A DNA stretch of 64,000 bases from Alteromonas antoniana (GCF_019249295.1 NZ_JAESDH010000008.1:124001-188000); one strand, 5' to 3'. Positions 22,540 through 29,488 are shown, counted from the first letter of the stretch. Numbers and translations are program-made. Notes: generated by a model not told the origin, from the letters alone.

Positions 22540-23973
22540 TTACCCTAAAGCTGCCAGCAGTGCTGAACCTGTCTGGTTGAGTTGAGCAACAGTCTGGTCA
22601 AGGTTTAAATATTTATCTCGTAAAATTTCTTCATAATTCATCATACGAAGTTCTAATCTCTCACGGTCATCGTTGAGCTGATCTCGATCATCTTTCGCAG
22701 AACGTTCGCGCAGGCTGATAAGTCCACTGTATGAGGTATATTGGTCAGCAAATTCATATAAGCGAACCGCAATCCCCTCTTTTTCGTCGGTAAACAACGC
22801 AGCGATTTCGTCAAAGCTATCTTCCAGCGCATCGCTCAGACGATCTTCTCCGGTCCCAAGCCCGAAATCGGTGTCACCAATTTCCAGGCTACCCTCTGAA
22901 TTAACTTCAATACCCAGTTGGAACAAGCCTCCAAGCGATGAAGAAGAAACGCTTCCGCCAACAATAGATGCCAGACCACTCTGAATGCCTCTTAGCAATG
23001 AATCACCGGCTAATGCGCCATCATCTTCCAGCTCTGATTCACCGTACTTGGTTAAATTTTCAATTTCCTTTATCAAGCTATTATAGTTATCGACAAAGTC
23101 CCGGATTTTTTTATCTAAACCCTCACGGTCGTAACCAATTTCCAGCTTTGAGGTAATGAATTCGCCTGACGTGTCTTTAGGCGAAACTTCTTTGGCTTCG
23201 AACGAGACGTTTTGGATCGTATTTTCAAACTTATTCGTCTCACTCTCTACGAGAATACCGTCTATTGTGGCCTTCGCATTCGTAGCAGCTTCAATATTGG
23301 CTGCGCTGATGCTGCCAACGCCACCGGTTGTTGAGAGACGATCTAGCTCGGTGTTACCACCATCATTATTGATAACCAGGTCATTCCCATTACCCGTTTT
23401 TTCAGACGTGAAAACGAGTTTAGGACCAGCTGAGGTGCCGGTATCGATGATATTGGCATTCACACCAAAATTGTCAGAATTGTTATTTATTGCTTCGCGA
23501 AGCTGGGTCAACGTCATACCACTGGTAACGTTGACTGAGAAGCTGTCTGAGCCGCCTACAGAAAAGGTCAGCGACCCACTACCTGAAGTCAGCACCGCAT
23601 CGGACGAGGACGTAAACGCGCCATCGTCTGTAGTAATTCTGCTGCCGCTGGCGAGCTCAGTCACCGCGACTTTGTAACTTCCTTTTAGTGCAGAGTTCGT
23701 GGCCTCGGCTGTAAAGATCTCTGTATCTTCAGAAGGATTGGTAATAGTAGGTTCGCGACCATTTATATCATTGTCGCGTCTTAAATCATTTACCGCGTCT
23801 TTGAAATCCGACAGCTTAGACTTAATTTGACCGAGGCCTGAAATTTCAGCCTCAATCCGTTCTTCTCGCTGATTTAAGCGGTTTTCTTTTGGTGCCCGTT
23901 CAGCATCAAGCAATTGCGAGACAAGATCATCAAGCGCAAGCCCTGAACCAACACCCAACGATTGAATAGTCAT
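22540..23973 (-). CDS. fliD: Flagellar filament cap protein FliD
   Basis: The 477-residue capping protein (hook-associated protein 2) at the filament tip helps flagellin polymerise. The N-terminal SLGVGSGLALDDLVSQLLDAE (5-25) and the C-terminal LDQTVAQLNQTGSALLAALG match FliD_N and FliD_C. The central part is Ser/Thr/Gly-rich. It lies 11 bases after flaG and 18 before fliS in the usual order. Confidence 0.95.
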   Translation of the reverse strand: MTIQSLGVGSGLALDDLVSQLLDAERAPKENRLNQREERIEAEISGLGQIKSKLSDFKDAVNDLRRDNDINGREPTITNPSEDTEIFTAEATNSALKGSYKVAVTELASGSRITTDDGAFTSSSDAVLTSGSGSLTFSVGGSDSFSVNVTSGMTLTQLREAINNNSDNFGVNANIIDTGTSAGPKLVFTSEKTGNGNDLVINNDGGNTELDRLSTTGGVGSISAANIEAATNAKATIDGILVESETNKFENTIQNVSFEAKEVSPKDTSGEFITSKLEIGYDREGLDKKIRDFVDNYNSLIKEIENLTKYGESELEDDGALAGDSLLRGIQSGLASIVGGSVSSSSLGGLFQLGIEVNSEGSLEIGDTDFGLGTGEDRLSDALEDSFDEIAALFTDEKEGIAVRLYEFADQYTSYSGLISLRERSAKDDRDQLNDDRERLELRMMNYEEILRDKYLNLDQTVAQLNQTGSALLAALG

Positions 23974-23984
23974 TACTCACCTCA

Positions 23985-24419
23985 CTACACTTTGTTATTA
24001 ACAAGCACTCCTACGCTACTTCCGATATCTTCCTGAAGACTTTTTATTCGCTCTGCTAATTTTAGCACTTCTTCAGAAGGAATTTGACGTATTACGTCAC
24101 CTGACTCAGAGTCTTTAACGGTGACTACAGAACGCTGTGTATCTTCATCTACTGAAAATGCCAGATTTCTGTTCTGTACCTGTAAAAATGCCTGGACCTC
24201 TTGTACAGCAAGCTCGATATCTTCAGCTTGCCCCTCTCTATTCAGGTTATCGGCATTTTCACGCTCGACTTGAAGATCTTTTGCACGTGCATTTTCAACA
24301 GAGAGATCCGTTGAATCATTTGATGACTCAACAGGCCTGGGCGAATCGACGCGCACGGGCACTTTATCTACTGCTGTAACAGCAAAATTCTGGCCAATTT
24401 GTGTATTTGCAATCTCCAC
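23985..24419 (-). CDS. flaG: FlaG family flagellar protein
   Basis: A 144-residue protein with the FlaG domain at its C-terminus (LAFSVDEDTQRSVVTVKDSE, then GDVIRQIPSEEVLKLAERI). FlaG influences filament length in other bacteria. The start is GTG at 24419, chosen because AAGGAGG lies six bases upstream. It is separated from flagellin 1 by 88 bases that contain an intrinsic terminator. Its expression therefore depends on read-through or on an unseen promoter. Confidence 0.9.
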   Translation of the reverse strand: MEIANTQIGQNFAVTAVDKVPVRVDSPRPVESSNDSTDLSVENARAKDLQVERENADNLNREGQAEDIELAVQEVQAFLQVQNRNLAFSVDEDTQRSVVTVKDSESGDVIRQIPSEEVLKLAERIKSLQEDIGSSVGVLVNNKV

Positions 24420-24440
24420 GTGAACCTCCTTAGTAAAAAG

Positions 24441-24476
24441 CGAAAAAACGGGGCCTGCCTGAAGCAGACACCCGTT
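24441..24476 (-). terminator. Intrinsic terminator after flagellin 1
   Basis: On the minus strand AACGGG pairs with CCCGTT around an inner CTGC/GCAG stem, followed directly by a run of T. It lies between flagellin 1 and flaG. Partial termination here would give abundant flagellin mRNA and less of the flaG-fliD-fliS and glycosylation transcript. Confidence 0.85.
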
Positions 24477-24507
24477 ACAGTTTAAGCAAGGTTACTTATT
24501 GTTAAGC

Positions 24508-25338
24508 TTATCCCAGCAGCGAAAGCGCTGTCTGTGGACGCTGGTTGGCCTGACTTAATACAGAGACAGATGCCTGCTGAATGATCTGGTTACGTGTCAG
24601 TTCAGCGGTTTCAGCGGCAAAGTCAGTGTCACGAATTCGTGAACGCGCAGCTGAAAGGTTTTCCGATACGTTACTTAAGTTACGAATCGTTGACTGAAAA
24701 CGGTTTTGCAGAGCACCCAAGTCAGCGCGCGTGCCACCGATAGATGAAATCGCATCGTCTATTGCTGTCAAAGCTGCACTTGCACCACCTGCAGTGGAAA
24801 TGTCGACAGTACCGACTCCGAGGCCAGAAGCCCCTAAACTCGCACCGTTGGCCGTAGACAGGTTAACGCTGATGGACTGATTCGCATTTGCGCCCACCAA
24901 AAACGAAGCAGAGAAGCTACCGTTTAGCAGATTTACGTTACCAAACTGCGTATCACTTGCTACACGGGAAATTTCGGTTTTCAGCGCAGAAACTTCTTTC
25001 TGCAGTGCTGCACGGTCAGCAGAGCTGTTAATTCCGTTTTGAGACTGCACTGCCAGTTGGCGAATACGTTGAAGGCTGCTTGTTACCTCTCCTAACGCAC
25101 CTTCTGCAGTTTGCGTCAAAGAGATGGCATCGTTCGCGTTACGAACAGCCTGGTTTAGACCCTGAACCTGTGAGGTCAGACGATCTGAAATCTGAAGACC
25201 TGCCGCATCATCTGCTGCACTGTTAATGCGAAACCCTGATGACAGTCTTTCAAATGACGTGCTCAGCTTGTCGCTTACGTCAAACAACTGACGTTGCGCA
25301 TTCAGCGCAGACACATTGGTGTTTACATATAAAGACAT
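24508..25338 (-). CDS. Flagellin 1
   Basis: A 276-residue flagellin, a short form with nearly all D0/D1 and a small variable middle. N-terminal [20 protein letters not shown] and C-terminal [20 protein letters not shown] are the conserved polymerisation helices. The middle (about 155-195) is Ser/Thr/Gly-rich and offers O-glycosylation sites for Maf. It is closest to flagellin 4: both contain TANGASLGASGLGVGTVDIS. It has its own sigma28-like promoter at 25485-25511 and an AGGAGG ribosome-binding site, and it heads the glycosylation gene train. Confidence 0.97.
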   Translation of the reverse strand: MSLYVNTNVSALNAQRQLFDVSDKLSTSFERLSSGFRINSAADDAAGLQISDRLTSQVQGLNQAVRNANDAISLTQTAEGALGEVTSSLQRIRQLAVQSQNGINSSADRAALQKEVSALKTEISRVASDTQFGNVNLLNGSFSASFLVGANANQSISVNLSTANGASLGASGLGVGTVDISTAGGASAALTAIDDAISSIGGTRADLGALQNRFQSTIRNLSNVSENLSAARSRIRDTDFAAETAELTRNQIIQQASVSVLSQANQRPQTALSLLG

Positions 25339-25396
25339 TGTTATACCTCCTAGGGATTCGATGTAACCGGTGCTACTATCAAACCCTTCCAGTTCA

Positions 25397-25425
25397 GACC
25401 AGCCAGGTCACTACTCCCGCTGGTC
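25397..25425 (-). promoter_or_regulatory. Hairpin in flagellin 1 leader
   Basis: GACCAGC and GCTGGTC form a perfect 7-bp stem in the untranslated leader between the sigma28 site and the start codon. Flagellin 3 and 4 leaders contain comparable stems (ACCAGAC/GTCTGGT near 28180-28215, and CCAGC/GCTGG plus GCCGG/CCGGC at 29367-29397). The function is unknown. mRNA stability or accessibility control is plausible. Confidence 0.5.
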
Positions 25426-25484
25426 CCCTCGAAACGAAGCGCATGCGCTCCGCAAAAAGTAATTAAATTACCCCTCAGCTAAAG

Positions 25485-25511
25485 GTATCGGCGGTTCCTT
25501 TAGGTTCTTTA
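25485..25511 (-). promoter_or_regulatory. sigma28 (FliA) promoter of flagellin 1
   Basis: The minus strand reads TAAAGAAC, an 11-base spacer, then GCCGATAC. The enterobacterial FliA consensus is TAAAGTTT-N11-GCCGATAA. It lies about 150 bases upstream of the flagellin 1 start, so the leader is long. Confidence 0.85.
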
Positions 25512-25729
25512 GCTTTTTTTTGAAAAAAATTAAAATAATTCATATCTAACTGAAAAATAATGAGTTTTAAGGGCGGCAAGTTACCTTTTTTTGAAGATAT
25601 TCATCCAGGGGCAAGCCATTGCCGCAAAAACGGCAAATAAATGTGTGGAAACGGCGAGGTATGAAAGATAATAATAGCGTATCTAAACCAATCTCTAAGA
25701 TTGCTGGGGCTGGTACGTATAAGAAATTT
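25512..25729. other. A/T-rich spacer upstream of flagellin 1 promoter
   Basis: There is no gene here. The part next to the promoter is rich in A and T runs and could act as an UP-like element. A small TTGCCG/CGGCAA hairpin is at 25619-25636. Nothing else recognisable is seen until the sigma54-like site at 25730. Confidence 0.5.
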
Positions 25730-25747
25730 TTGGCACGGGGAATGCTT
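25730..25747 (+). promoter_or_regulatory. sigma54-like -24/-12 site facing against flagellin genes
   Basis: The plus strand reads TTGGCACGGGGAATGCTT. It has GG and GC with exactly ten bases between them, a perfect TTGGCACG -24 element and TGCT at -12. Transcription would start near 25757 and run antisense to the flagellin 2 mRNA 3' region. No plus-strand gene follows. It is either an antisense RNA promoter or a chance match. Confidence 0.5.
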
Positions 25748-25782
25748 TAGATATTAAGCAAGTTGACGAGATGTTTCGGTAA

Positions 25783-25816
25783 TAAAAGAAAAAAGGCCGA
25801 GACAAATGTCCCGGCC
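25783..25816 (-). terminator. Intrinsic terminator of flagellin 2
   Basis: On the minus strand GGCCGGGAC and GTCTCGGCC form a 9-bp stem with one G-U pair and an ATTT loop, followed by CTTTTTTC. It ends a roughly 235-nt untranslated tail after flagellin 2. The same arrangement is found after flagellin 4. Confidence 0.88.
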
Positions 25817-25819
25817 AAT

Positions 25820-25844
25820 TTGCTCACGTTAGGAGATTGAGCAA
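25820..25844 (-). promoter_or_regulatory. Anti-Shine-Dalgarno hairpin in flagellin 2 3' UTR
   Basis: TTGCTC and GAGCAA form a stem. In the minus-strand RNA the loop reads AATCTCCTAACGT. The loop contains TCTCCTAAC, complementary to GTTAGGAGA in the leaders of flagellins 2 and 3. It directly precedes the terminator. The flagellin 4 tail has the same loop core on a different stem (CGCTC/GAGCG), as expected if the structure is kept. Confidence 0.6.
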
Positions 25845-25887
25845 AATTCAGTTTCAGTCGGCTGGCAGGAATTATAGTAGAATAAAC

Positions 25888-25988
25888 TGGCCTCTCAACC
25901 AACACTTCTACACTCTCAGTCCTGTTAGTCGGCGTTTTCTTGGTGCCGCGGCCAGATGGCCGCGGCGTTCGGGGGATGGCCTCTCAAC
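25888..25988. repeat. 12-bp direct repeats around a flagellin-leader relic
   Basis: TGGCCTCTCAAC occurs at 25888-25899 and again at 25977-25988. Between them, CTACACTCTCAGTCC (25908-25922) is identical to 15 bases of the flagellin 4 leader (29354-29368). A perfect 9-bp hairpin, GCCGCGGCC/GGCCGCGGC, lies at 25945-25966. The pattern looks like a scar of past flagellin gene gain or loss. Confidence 0.55.
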
Positions 25989-26018
25989 TCCTTCCCAATC
26001 CTACGCCTTACCTGTCAA

Positions 26019-26852
26019 TTAACCTCCAAGTAAAGACAACGCTGCCTGTGGTCGCTGGTTTGCCTGCGACAGAATGGTTGTACTTGCCTGTTGAAGTATC
26101 TGATTACGGGTAAGTTCTGCCGTCTCGGTGGCAAAGTCTGTGTCACGAATACGTGATCTTGCCGCCGATACGTTCTCAGAAATATTACTCAAGTTACGAA
26201 TGGTTGACTGGAAGCGGTTCTGAATCGCACCTAAATCAGCGCGCTTGGCATCGACAGCCGAGATAGCCGCATCAATAGATGTCAGTGCAGCCGATGCACC
26301 CGATGCGGTCGCGATAGACAAGTCGCTATCTCCATTCGTCAGCCCAGAGAAACCAAAACCGCCTGTGCGGGAGATATTCACGCCGATGGTCTGACCGCCA
26401 TTAGACCCTACCAGGAAAGCCGCAGAGTAGGTACCGTCAAGTACGTTCACGCCCCCGAATTGAGTCGTTGTTGCGATACGGCTGATTTCCGTTTTCAGTG
26501 CGGACACTTCTTTTTGTAGTGCCAGACGGTCAGAAGATGAATTGATACCATTTTGTGACTGAATTGCCAGAACCCGGATCCGCTGCAGTGATGTGGTAAT
26601 TTCCTGCATCGCACCTTCTGCGGTTTGTGCCAGGGAAATCCCGTCGTTCGCGTTTCTTACGGCTTGGTCTAATCCCATGATTTGAGAAGTCATGCGGTCA
26701 GAGATCTGAAGGCCGGCAGCATCGTCTGCTGCGCTGTTGATACGAAAGCCCGAAGACAGACGCTCGTAGGCGGTATCCAGGCCATTGCCGGTGTTAAATA
26801 ACTGACGTTGTGCGTTTAGTGATGAAACATTTGTGTTTACGTACAGACTCAT
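26019..26852 (-). CDS. Flagellin 2
   Basis: A 277-residue flagellin with intact N- and C-terminal helices ([36 protein letters not shown]). Its central region carries [14 protein letters not shown], a feature shared with flagellin 3 but not 1 or 4, so the array contains two subtypes. The ribosome-binding site is in GTTAGGAGAGACCT before the ATG. Only a weak sigma28-like sequence lies upstream. Its long 3' tail holds the anti-Shine-Dalgarno hairpin and terminator. Confidence 0.97.
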   Translation of the reverse strand: MSLYVNTNVSSLNAQRQLFNTGNGLDTAYERLSSGFRINSAADDAAGLQISDRMTSQIMGLDQAVRNANDGISLAQTAEGAMQEITTSLQRIRVLAIQSQNGINSSSDRLALQKEVSALKTEISRIATTTQFGGVNVLDGTYSAAFLVGSNGGQTIGVNISRTGGFGFSGLTNGDSDLSIATASGASAALTSIDAAISAVDAKRADLGAIQNRFQSTIRNLSNISENVSAARSRIRDTDFATETAELTRNQILQQASTTILSQANQRPQAALSLLGG

Positions 26853-26894
26853 AGGTCTCTCCTAACAGTTGAAGTTTGCGCTGTTATTGTTTTT

Positions 26895-26921
26895 TTCTGC
26901 GCATGTTATTTAAAAACTTTC
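26895..26921 (-). promoter_or_regulatory. Possible weak sigma28 promoter of flagellin 2
   Basis: The minus strand has GAAAGTTT (7 of 8 to the -35), an 11-base spacer and GCGCAGAA (5 of 8 to the -10). It lies about 43 bases upstream of the ATG. The -10 is poor, so flagellin 2 may be weakly transcribed or use another factor. Confidence 0.35.
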
Positions 26922-26927
26922 AACGTG

Positions 26928-26945
26928 TTGGCACATACTATGCTT
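26928..26945 (+). promoter_or_regulatory. sigma54-like -24/-12 site before the hairpin-rich spacer
   Basis: The plus strand reads TTGGCACATACTATGCTT, with GG-N10-GC spacing, a full TTGGCAC and TGCT at -12. It faces right, divergent from flagellin 2 and against flagellin 3. The predicted start near 26955 coincides with the first hairpin of the spacer. Confidence 0.5.
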
Positions 26946-26954
26946 CACAAATAG

Positions 26955-27245
26955 TGTCAGTGATAAAAAACTGACGCTTTGCGAGGCGTTGTACCTGGTA
27001 AAGCGATGCTGAACGGGTATGGGTCACTCCCATACTTTGCTGACAGGTGGGTCTGTTGTTCCAGACCTCATACCTCTCACTACCTCCTGGCTTCATTCCT
27101 GCCAGTCAGCAGCTTCAGCATCCAACACGGCGTAGTATTGCAGTACCATGTTGCCCTCAGCGTGCTTTAACACGTTGTCTTGCGAAATACTCTACTCGTC
27201 GGTCGGTTGCAGTCTGTCCCCACATTGTGCAATCCGACCGTTTTT
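26955..27245 (+). ncRNA. Candidate sigma54-driven structured RNA
   Basis: The span begins at the predicted start of the sigma54-like site and ends at a 12-bp GC-rich stem with one bulge followed by TTTTT. It consists largely of hairpins and has no convincing reading frame. Its 3' end stops about 80 bases short of the end of flagellin 3 on the opposite strand. Transcription is not shown, so this is a prediction from promoter-like, structure and terminator-like signals together. Confidence 0.35.
27200..27245 (+). terminator. Terminator-like stem on plus strand
   Basis: CGGTCGG-TTGCA pairs with TGCAA-t-CCGACCG around a 16-base loop, and TTTTT follows. The T-run is on the plus strand only, so it would not terminate flagellin 3 mRNA. 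Confidence 0.55.
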
Positions 27246-27324
27246 CGTATCTACTCAATCGTCATTCGATTTACTCGACTGCAGTCTGCCCCCGCATGTT
27301 TACAGTCGATAGATTATTCATTTC

Positions 27325-28155
27325 TTACCCTTGCAGTAGCTGCAGTGCGGCTTGTGGACGCTGGTTTGCTTGTCCGAGTACCGTCGTGCTTGCCTGCTGG
27401 ATAATCTGCCACCGTGTCAGCTCTGCGGTTTCCGTCGCGAAATCAGTATCGCGAATACGTGAGCGTGCCGCTGACGCATTCTCTGAGATATTGCTCAGGT
27501 TGCGAATGGTTGACTGAAAGCGGTTCTGGATAGCCCCCAAATCAGCGCGCTTAGCATCGATAATGGAGATGGCTGCATCTACCAGTGGTAGTGCCGCTGA
27601 CGCAAGGGCCGCTGTTTCTACAGACACAGTAGCGCCGTTAGTCAGGCCCGAGAAGCCATAGCCCCCATTACGAGACAGATTAAAGCTGATGAACTGACCG
27701 GCCTGTGCACCTACCAGAAAGGCAGTAGAGAAGGAACCAGTCAGAATATCGCCACCTGCAAACTGAGATGTCGATGCAATTCGGCTGATTTCCAGCTTAA
27801 GTGCAGACACTTCTTTTTGCAGTGCCAGGCGATCTGCTGAGGTATTGATACCGTTTTGTGCCTGAATAGCCAGCACACGGATACGCTGCAGTGCGGTGGT
27901 CATTTCCTGCATGGCGCCTTCTGCAACCTGTGCCAGTGAAATGCCATCGTTGGCGTTACGTACGGCCTGATCCAGACCTTTGATTTGTGATGTGATGCGG
28001 TTTGATATCTGCAAACCCGCGGCATCGTCCTTGGCGCTGTTAATCCGGAAGCCGGAAGATAAACGCTCAAAAGCGGTGCTCAACTCGATATTTGAGGTAA
28101 ACAGTTGCCGCTGAGCATTCAGCGACGATACATTCGTGCTAACGTACAAGCTCAT
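27325..28155 (-). CDS. Flagellin 3
   Basis: A 276-residue flagellin of the same subtype as flagellin 2 ([14 protein letters not shown]). It is the most diverged copy: [12 protein letters not shown] replaces SAADDAAG, and the C-terminal helix has ELTRWQI where the others have ELTRNQI. The leader CGTTAGGAGATTATT directly before the ATG is perfectly complementary to the flagellin 4 3' tail. No T-run terminator follows it on the minus strand. The hairpin array lies there instead. It may be a minor or regulated filament subunit. Confidence 0.96.
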   Translation of the reverse strand: MSLYVSTNVSSLNAQRQLFTSNIELSTAFERLSSGFRINSAKDDAAGLQISNRITSQIKGLDQAVRNANDGISLAQVAEGAMQEMTTALQRIRVLAIQAQNGINTSADRLALQKEVSALKLEISRIASTSQFAGGDILTGSFSTAFLVGAQAGQFISFNLSRNGGYGFSGLTNGATVSVETAALASAALPLVDAAISIIDAKRADLGAIQNRFQSTIRNLSNISENASAARSRIRDTDFATETAELTRWQIIQQASTTVLGQANQRPQAALQLLQG

Positions 28156-28300
28156 AATAATCTCCTAACGATTTTTGTAGACCAGACCGATATTTTTATT
28201 TTTAGAGTCTGGTTTGAGCGACCCGTATTATTATTTTTAGGGGTGGTGTCACTCATTGTGGCCTGAGTTATTTTTATTGTTCCCAGTGCCTACATTTAAG

Positions 28301-28328
28301 TTATCGTTCGGACACGAAAAATCCTTTA
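28301..28328 (-). promoter_or_regulatory. sigma28-like promoter of flagellin 3
   Basis: The minus strand reads TAAAGGAT, 12 bases, then AACGATAA. The -10 lacks the GC start of the FliA consensus and the spacer is one base long, so it should be weaker than the promoters of flagellins 1 and 4. It lies about 145 bases upstream of the ATG. Confidence 0.6.
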
Positions 28329-28390
28329 GCAATTTTTCGCTAAATTTTCATAAGCTTTATTTTTCAGTGCTTTAGCTAAGAAAGAAGTCG

Positions 28391-28416
28391 CAAAAAAGCC
28401 GGACTTTCGTCCGGCC
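28391..28416 (-). terminator. Intrinsic terminator of flagellin 4
   Basis: GCCGGAC and GTCCGGC form a perfect 7-bp stem with a tetraloop, followed on the minus strand by TTTTTTG. It ends a roughly 120-nt tail after flagellin 4. Confidence 0.92.
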
Positions 28417-28419
28417 AAC

Positions 28420-28446
28420 CGCTCTACGTTAGGAGATTATTGAGCG
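28420..28446 (-). promoter_or_regulatory. Anti-Shine-Dalgarno hairpin in flagellin 4 3' UTR
   Basis: CGCTC/GAGCG form the stem. The minus-strand RNA loop contains AATAATCTCCTAACG (28427-28441). This is the exact reverse complement of the flagellin 3 ribosome-binding region CGTTAGGAGATTATT (28156-28170 on the minus strand). After a 2-nt offset the stem GCUC can also pair with GAGC after the flagellin 3 start codon. The hairpin sits immediately before the terminator, the layout of a 3' UTR-derived sRNA. Confidence 0.65.
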
Positions 28447-28513
28447 AAGTTTTTGCGTGGGGTGGATTCCCGGTTCACTACCTCCTGGCCCCATTCCTAC
28501 GCTAATTAGGTAA

Positions 28514-29344
28514 TTAGCCCAGTAACTGCAATGCTGCCTGAGGACGCTGATTCGCCTGAGACAGTACTGTTGTACTTGCCTGCTGGATAATCTGATTACG
28601 CGTCAGGTCTGCAGTTTCCGCAGCAAAGTCAGTATCACGGATACGTGAACGTGCCGCCGAGATGTTCTCAGAGATATTACTCAGGTTACGGATGGTAGAC
28701 TGGAAGCGGTTTTGCAGCGCACCCAAATCAGCACGAGTACCACCGATAGAAGAAATCGCGTCATCTATCGCTGTCAAAGCCGTGCTTGCACCACCTGCAG
28801 TAGAAATATCGACTGTACCAACACCAAGGCCAGAAGCCCCTAAGCTCGCACCGTTAGCTGTAGATAAGTTAACGCTGATAGTCTGGTTGGAATTTGCACC
28901 TACCAGGAAAGCAGCAGAGAACGAGCCATTTAGGATGTTCACACCGTTAAACTGAGTATCTGTGCTAATACGGCTGATTTCTGCCTTCAGTGCAGACACT
29001 TCTTTTTGCAGTGCGACACGGTCAGCAGAACTGTTGATACCGTTTTGCGATTGTACTGCAAGCTGACGAATACGCTGGAGCGCAGTCGTAGTCTCGTTAA
29101 GCGCACCTTCGGCAGTTTGCGACAGTGAAATAGCATCGTTGGCGTTGCGGACAGCCTGATTAAGGCCCTGAACCTGTGACGTCATGCGGTCGCTGATTTG
29201 CAGACCAGCAGCATCGTCAGCTGCGCTGTTAATGCGGAAACCTGACGACAGACGCTCAAAGGATGTGCTCAATGAATTGCTGACATCGAACAACTGACGT
29301 TGTGCGTTCAATGCAGACACATTGGTATTGACGTATAAAGACAT
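28514..29344 (-). CDS. Flagellin 4
   Basis: A 276-residue flagellin very like flagellin 1, with the same TANGASLGASGLGVGTVDIS centre. Terminal helices are intact. It is preceded by a strong sigma28-like promoter (29462-29488) and a leader with two small hairpins, and it is followed by the anti-Shine-Dalgarno hairpin and a strong terminator. It is therefore probably transcribed as a single-gene mRNA at high level and may be a main filament subunit. Confidence 0.97.
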   Translation of the reverse strand: MSLYVNTNVSALNAQRQLFDVSNSLSTSFERLSSGFRINSAADDAAGLQISDRMTSQVQGLNQAVRNANDAISLSQTAEGALNETTTALQRIRQLAVQSQNGINSSADRVALQKEVSALKAEISRISTDTQFNGVNILNGSFSAAFLVGANSNQTISVNLSTANGASLGASGLGVGTVDISTAGGASTALTAIDDAISSIGGTRADLGALQNRFQSTIRNLSNISENISAARSRIRDTDFAAETADLTRNQIIQQASTTVLSQANQRPQAALQLLG

Positions 29345-29461
29345 AAGTCTCTCCTACACTCTCAGTCCAGCATGAGCTGGCTGCCGGGGTCACCGGCGGT
29401 TACAAATTTAGTAGTCATCAACACCTGAGGGGTAATTGATGAACTGGCTCTCTCAGAAATG

Positions 29462-29488
29462 TTATCGACGGTGATAAATTTCCCTTTA
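29462..29488 (-). promoter_or_regulatory. sigma28 promoter of flagellin 4
   Basis: The minus strand reads TAAAGGGA, an 11-base spacer and GTCGATAA, one base from the FliA -10 consensus. It is 118 bases upstream of the ATG. It overlaps the upstream part of the open frame on the plus strand, supporting a later start for that gene. Confidence 0.85.

Larger units (their letters stand above)
26953..27309. repeat. Array of inverted-repeat hairpins between flagellins 2 and 3
   Basis: At least eight stems lie in about 360 bases. They are AGTGTCAGT/ACTGACGCT (26953-26978), CGCTTT/AAAGCG (26975-27005), GTATGGG/CCCATAC (27017-27035), GGTCTG/CAGACC (27050-27067), CTGGC/GCCAG (27087-27105), CAACACGG/CCATGTTG (27123-27153), CAGCGTG/CACGTTG (27158-27177) and a bulged 12-bp stem at 27200-27240. 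A ninth, TCGACTG/CAGTCGA, is at 27275-27309. The last two share a loop core, CAGTCTGYCCCCRCAT, while their stems differ by compensating changes. TCACTACCTCCTGGC (27077-27091) recurs at 28475-28489 after flagellin 4. Confidence 0.7.

Noticed and set aside
23156..23677. 173-codon open frame opposite fliD
   Set aside because: Ser/Val/Pro-rich shadow of the FliD central region, no ribosome-binding site or known family.
25837..26022. 61-codon plus-strand frame starting at TTG after TTAGGAG
   Set aside because: The ribosome-binding site is only one base from the TTG, and the frame crosses relic and hairpin sequences into the flagellin 2 end.
27123..27240. Integron attC-like recombination sites
   Set aside because: The stems lack the paired R'/R'' core sequences (RYYYAAC and GTTRRRY) in the needed arrangement, and no cassette genes or integrase are present.
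27047..27517. 156-codon open frame on the plus strand across the hairpin spacer and flagellin 3 end
   Set aside because: It is antisense to flagellin 3 for much of its length, Cys/Arg-rich with no family or ribosome-binding site. The spacer is better explained by RNA structure.
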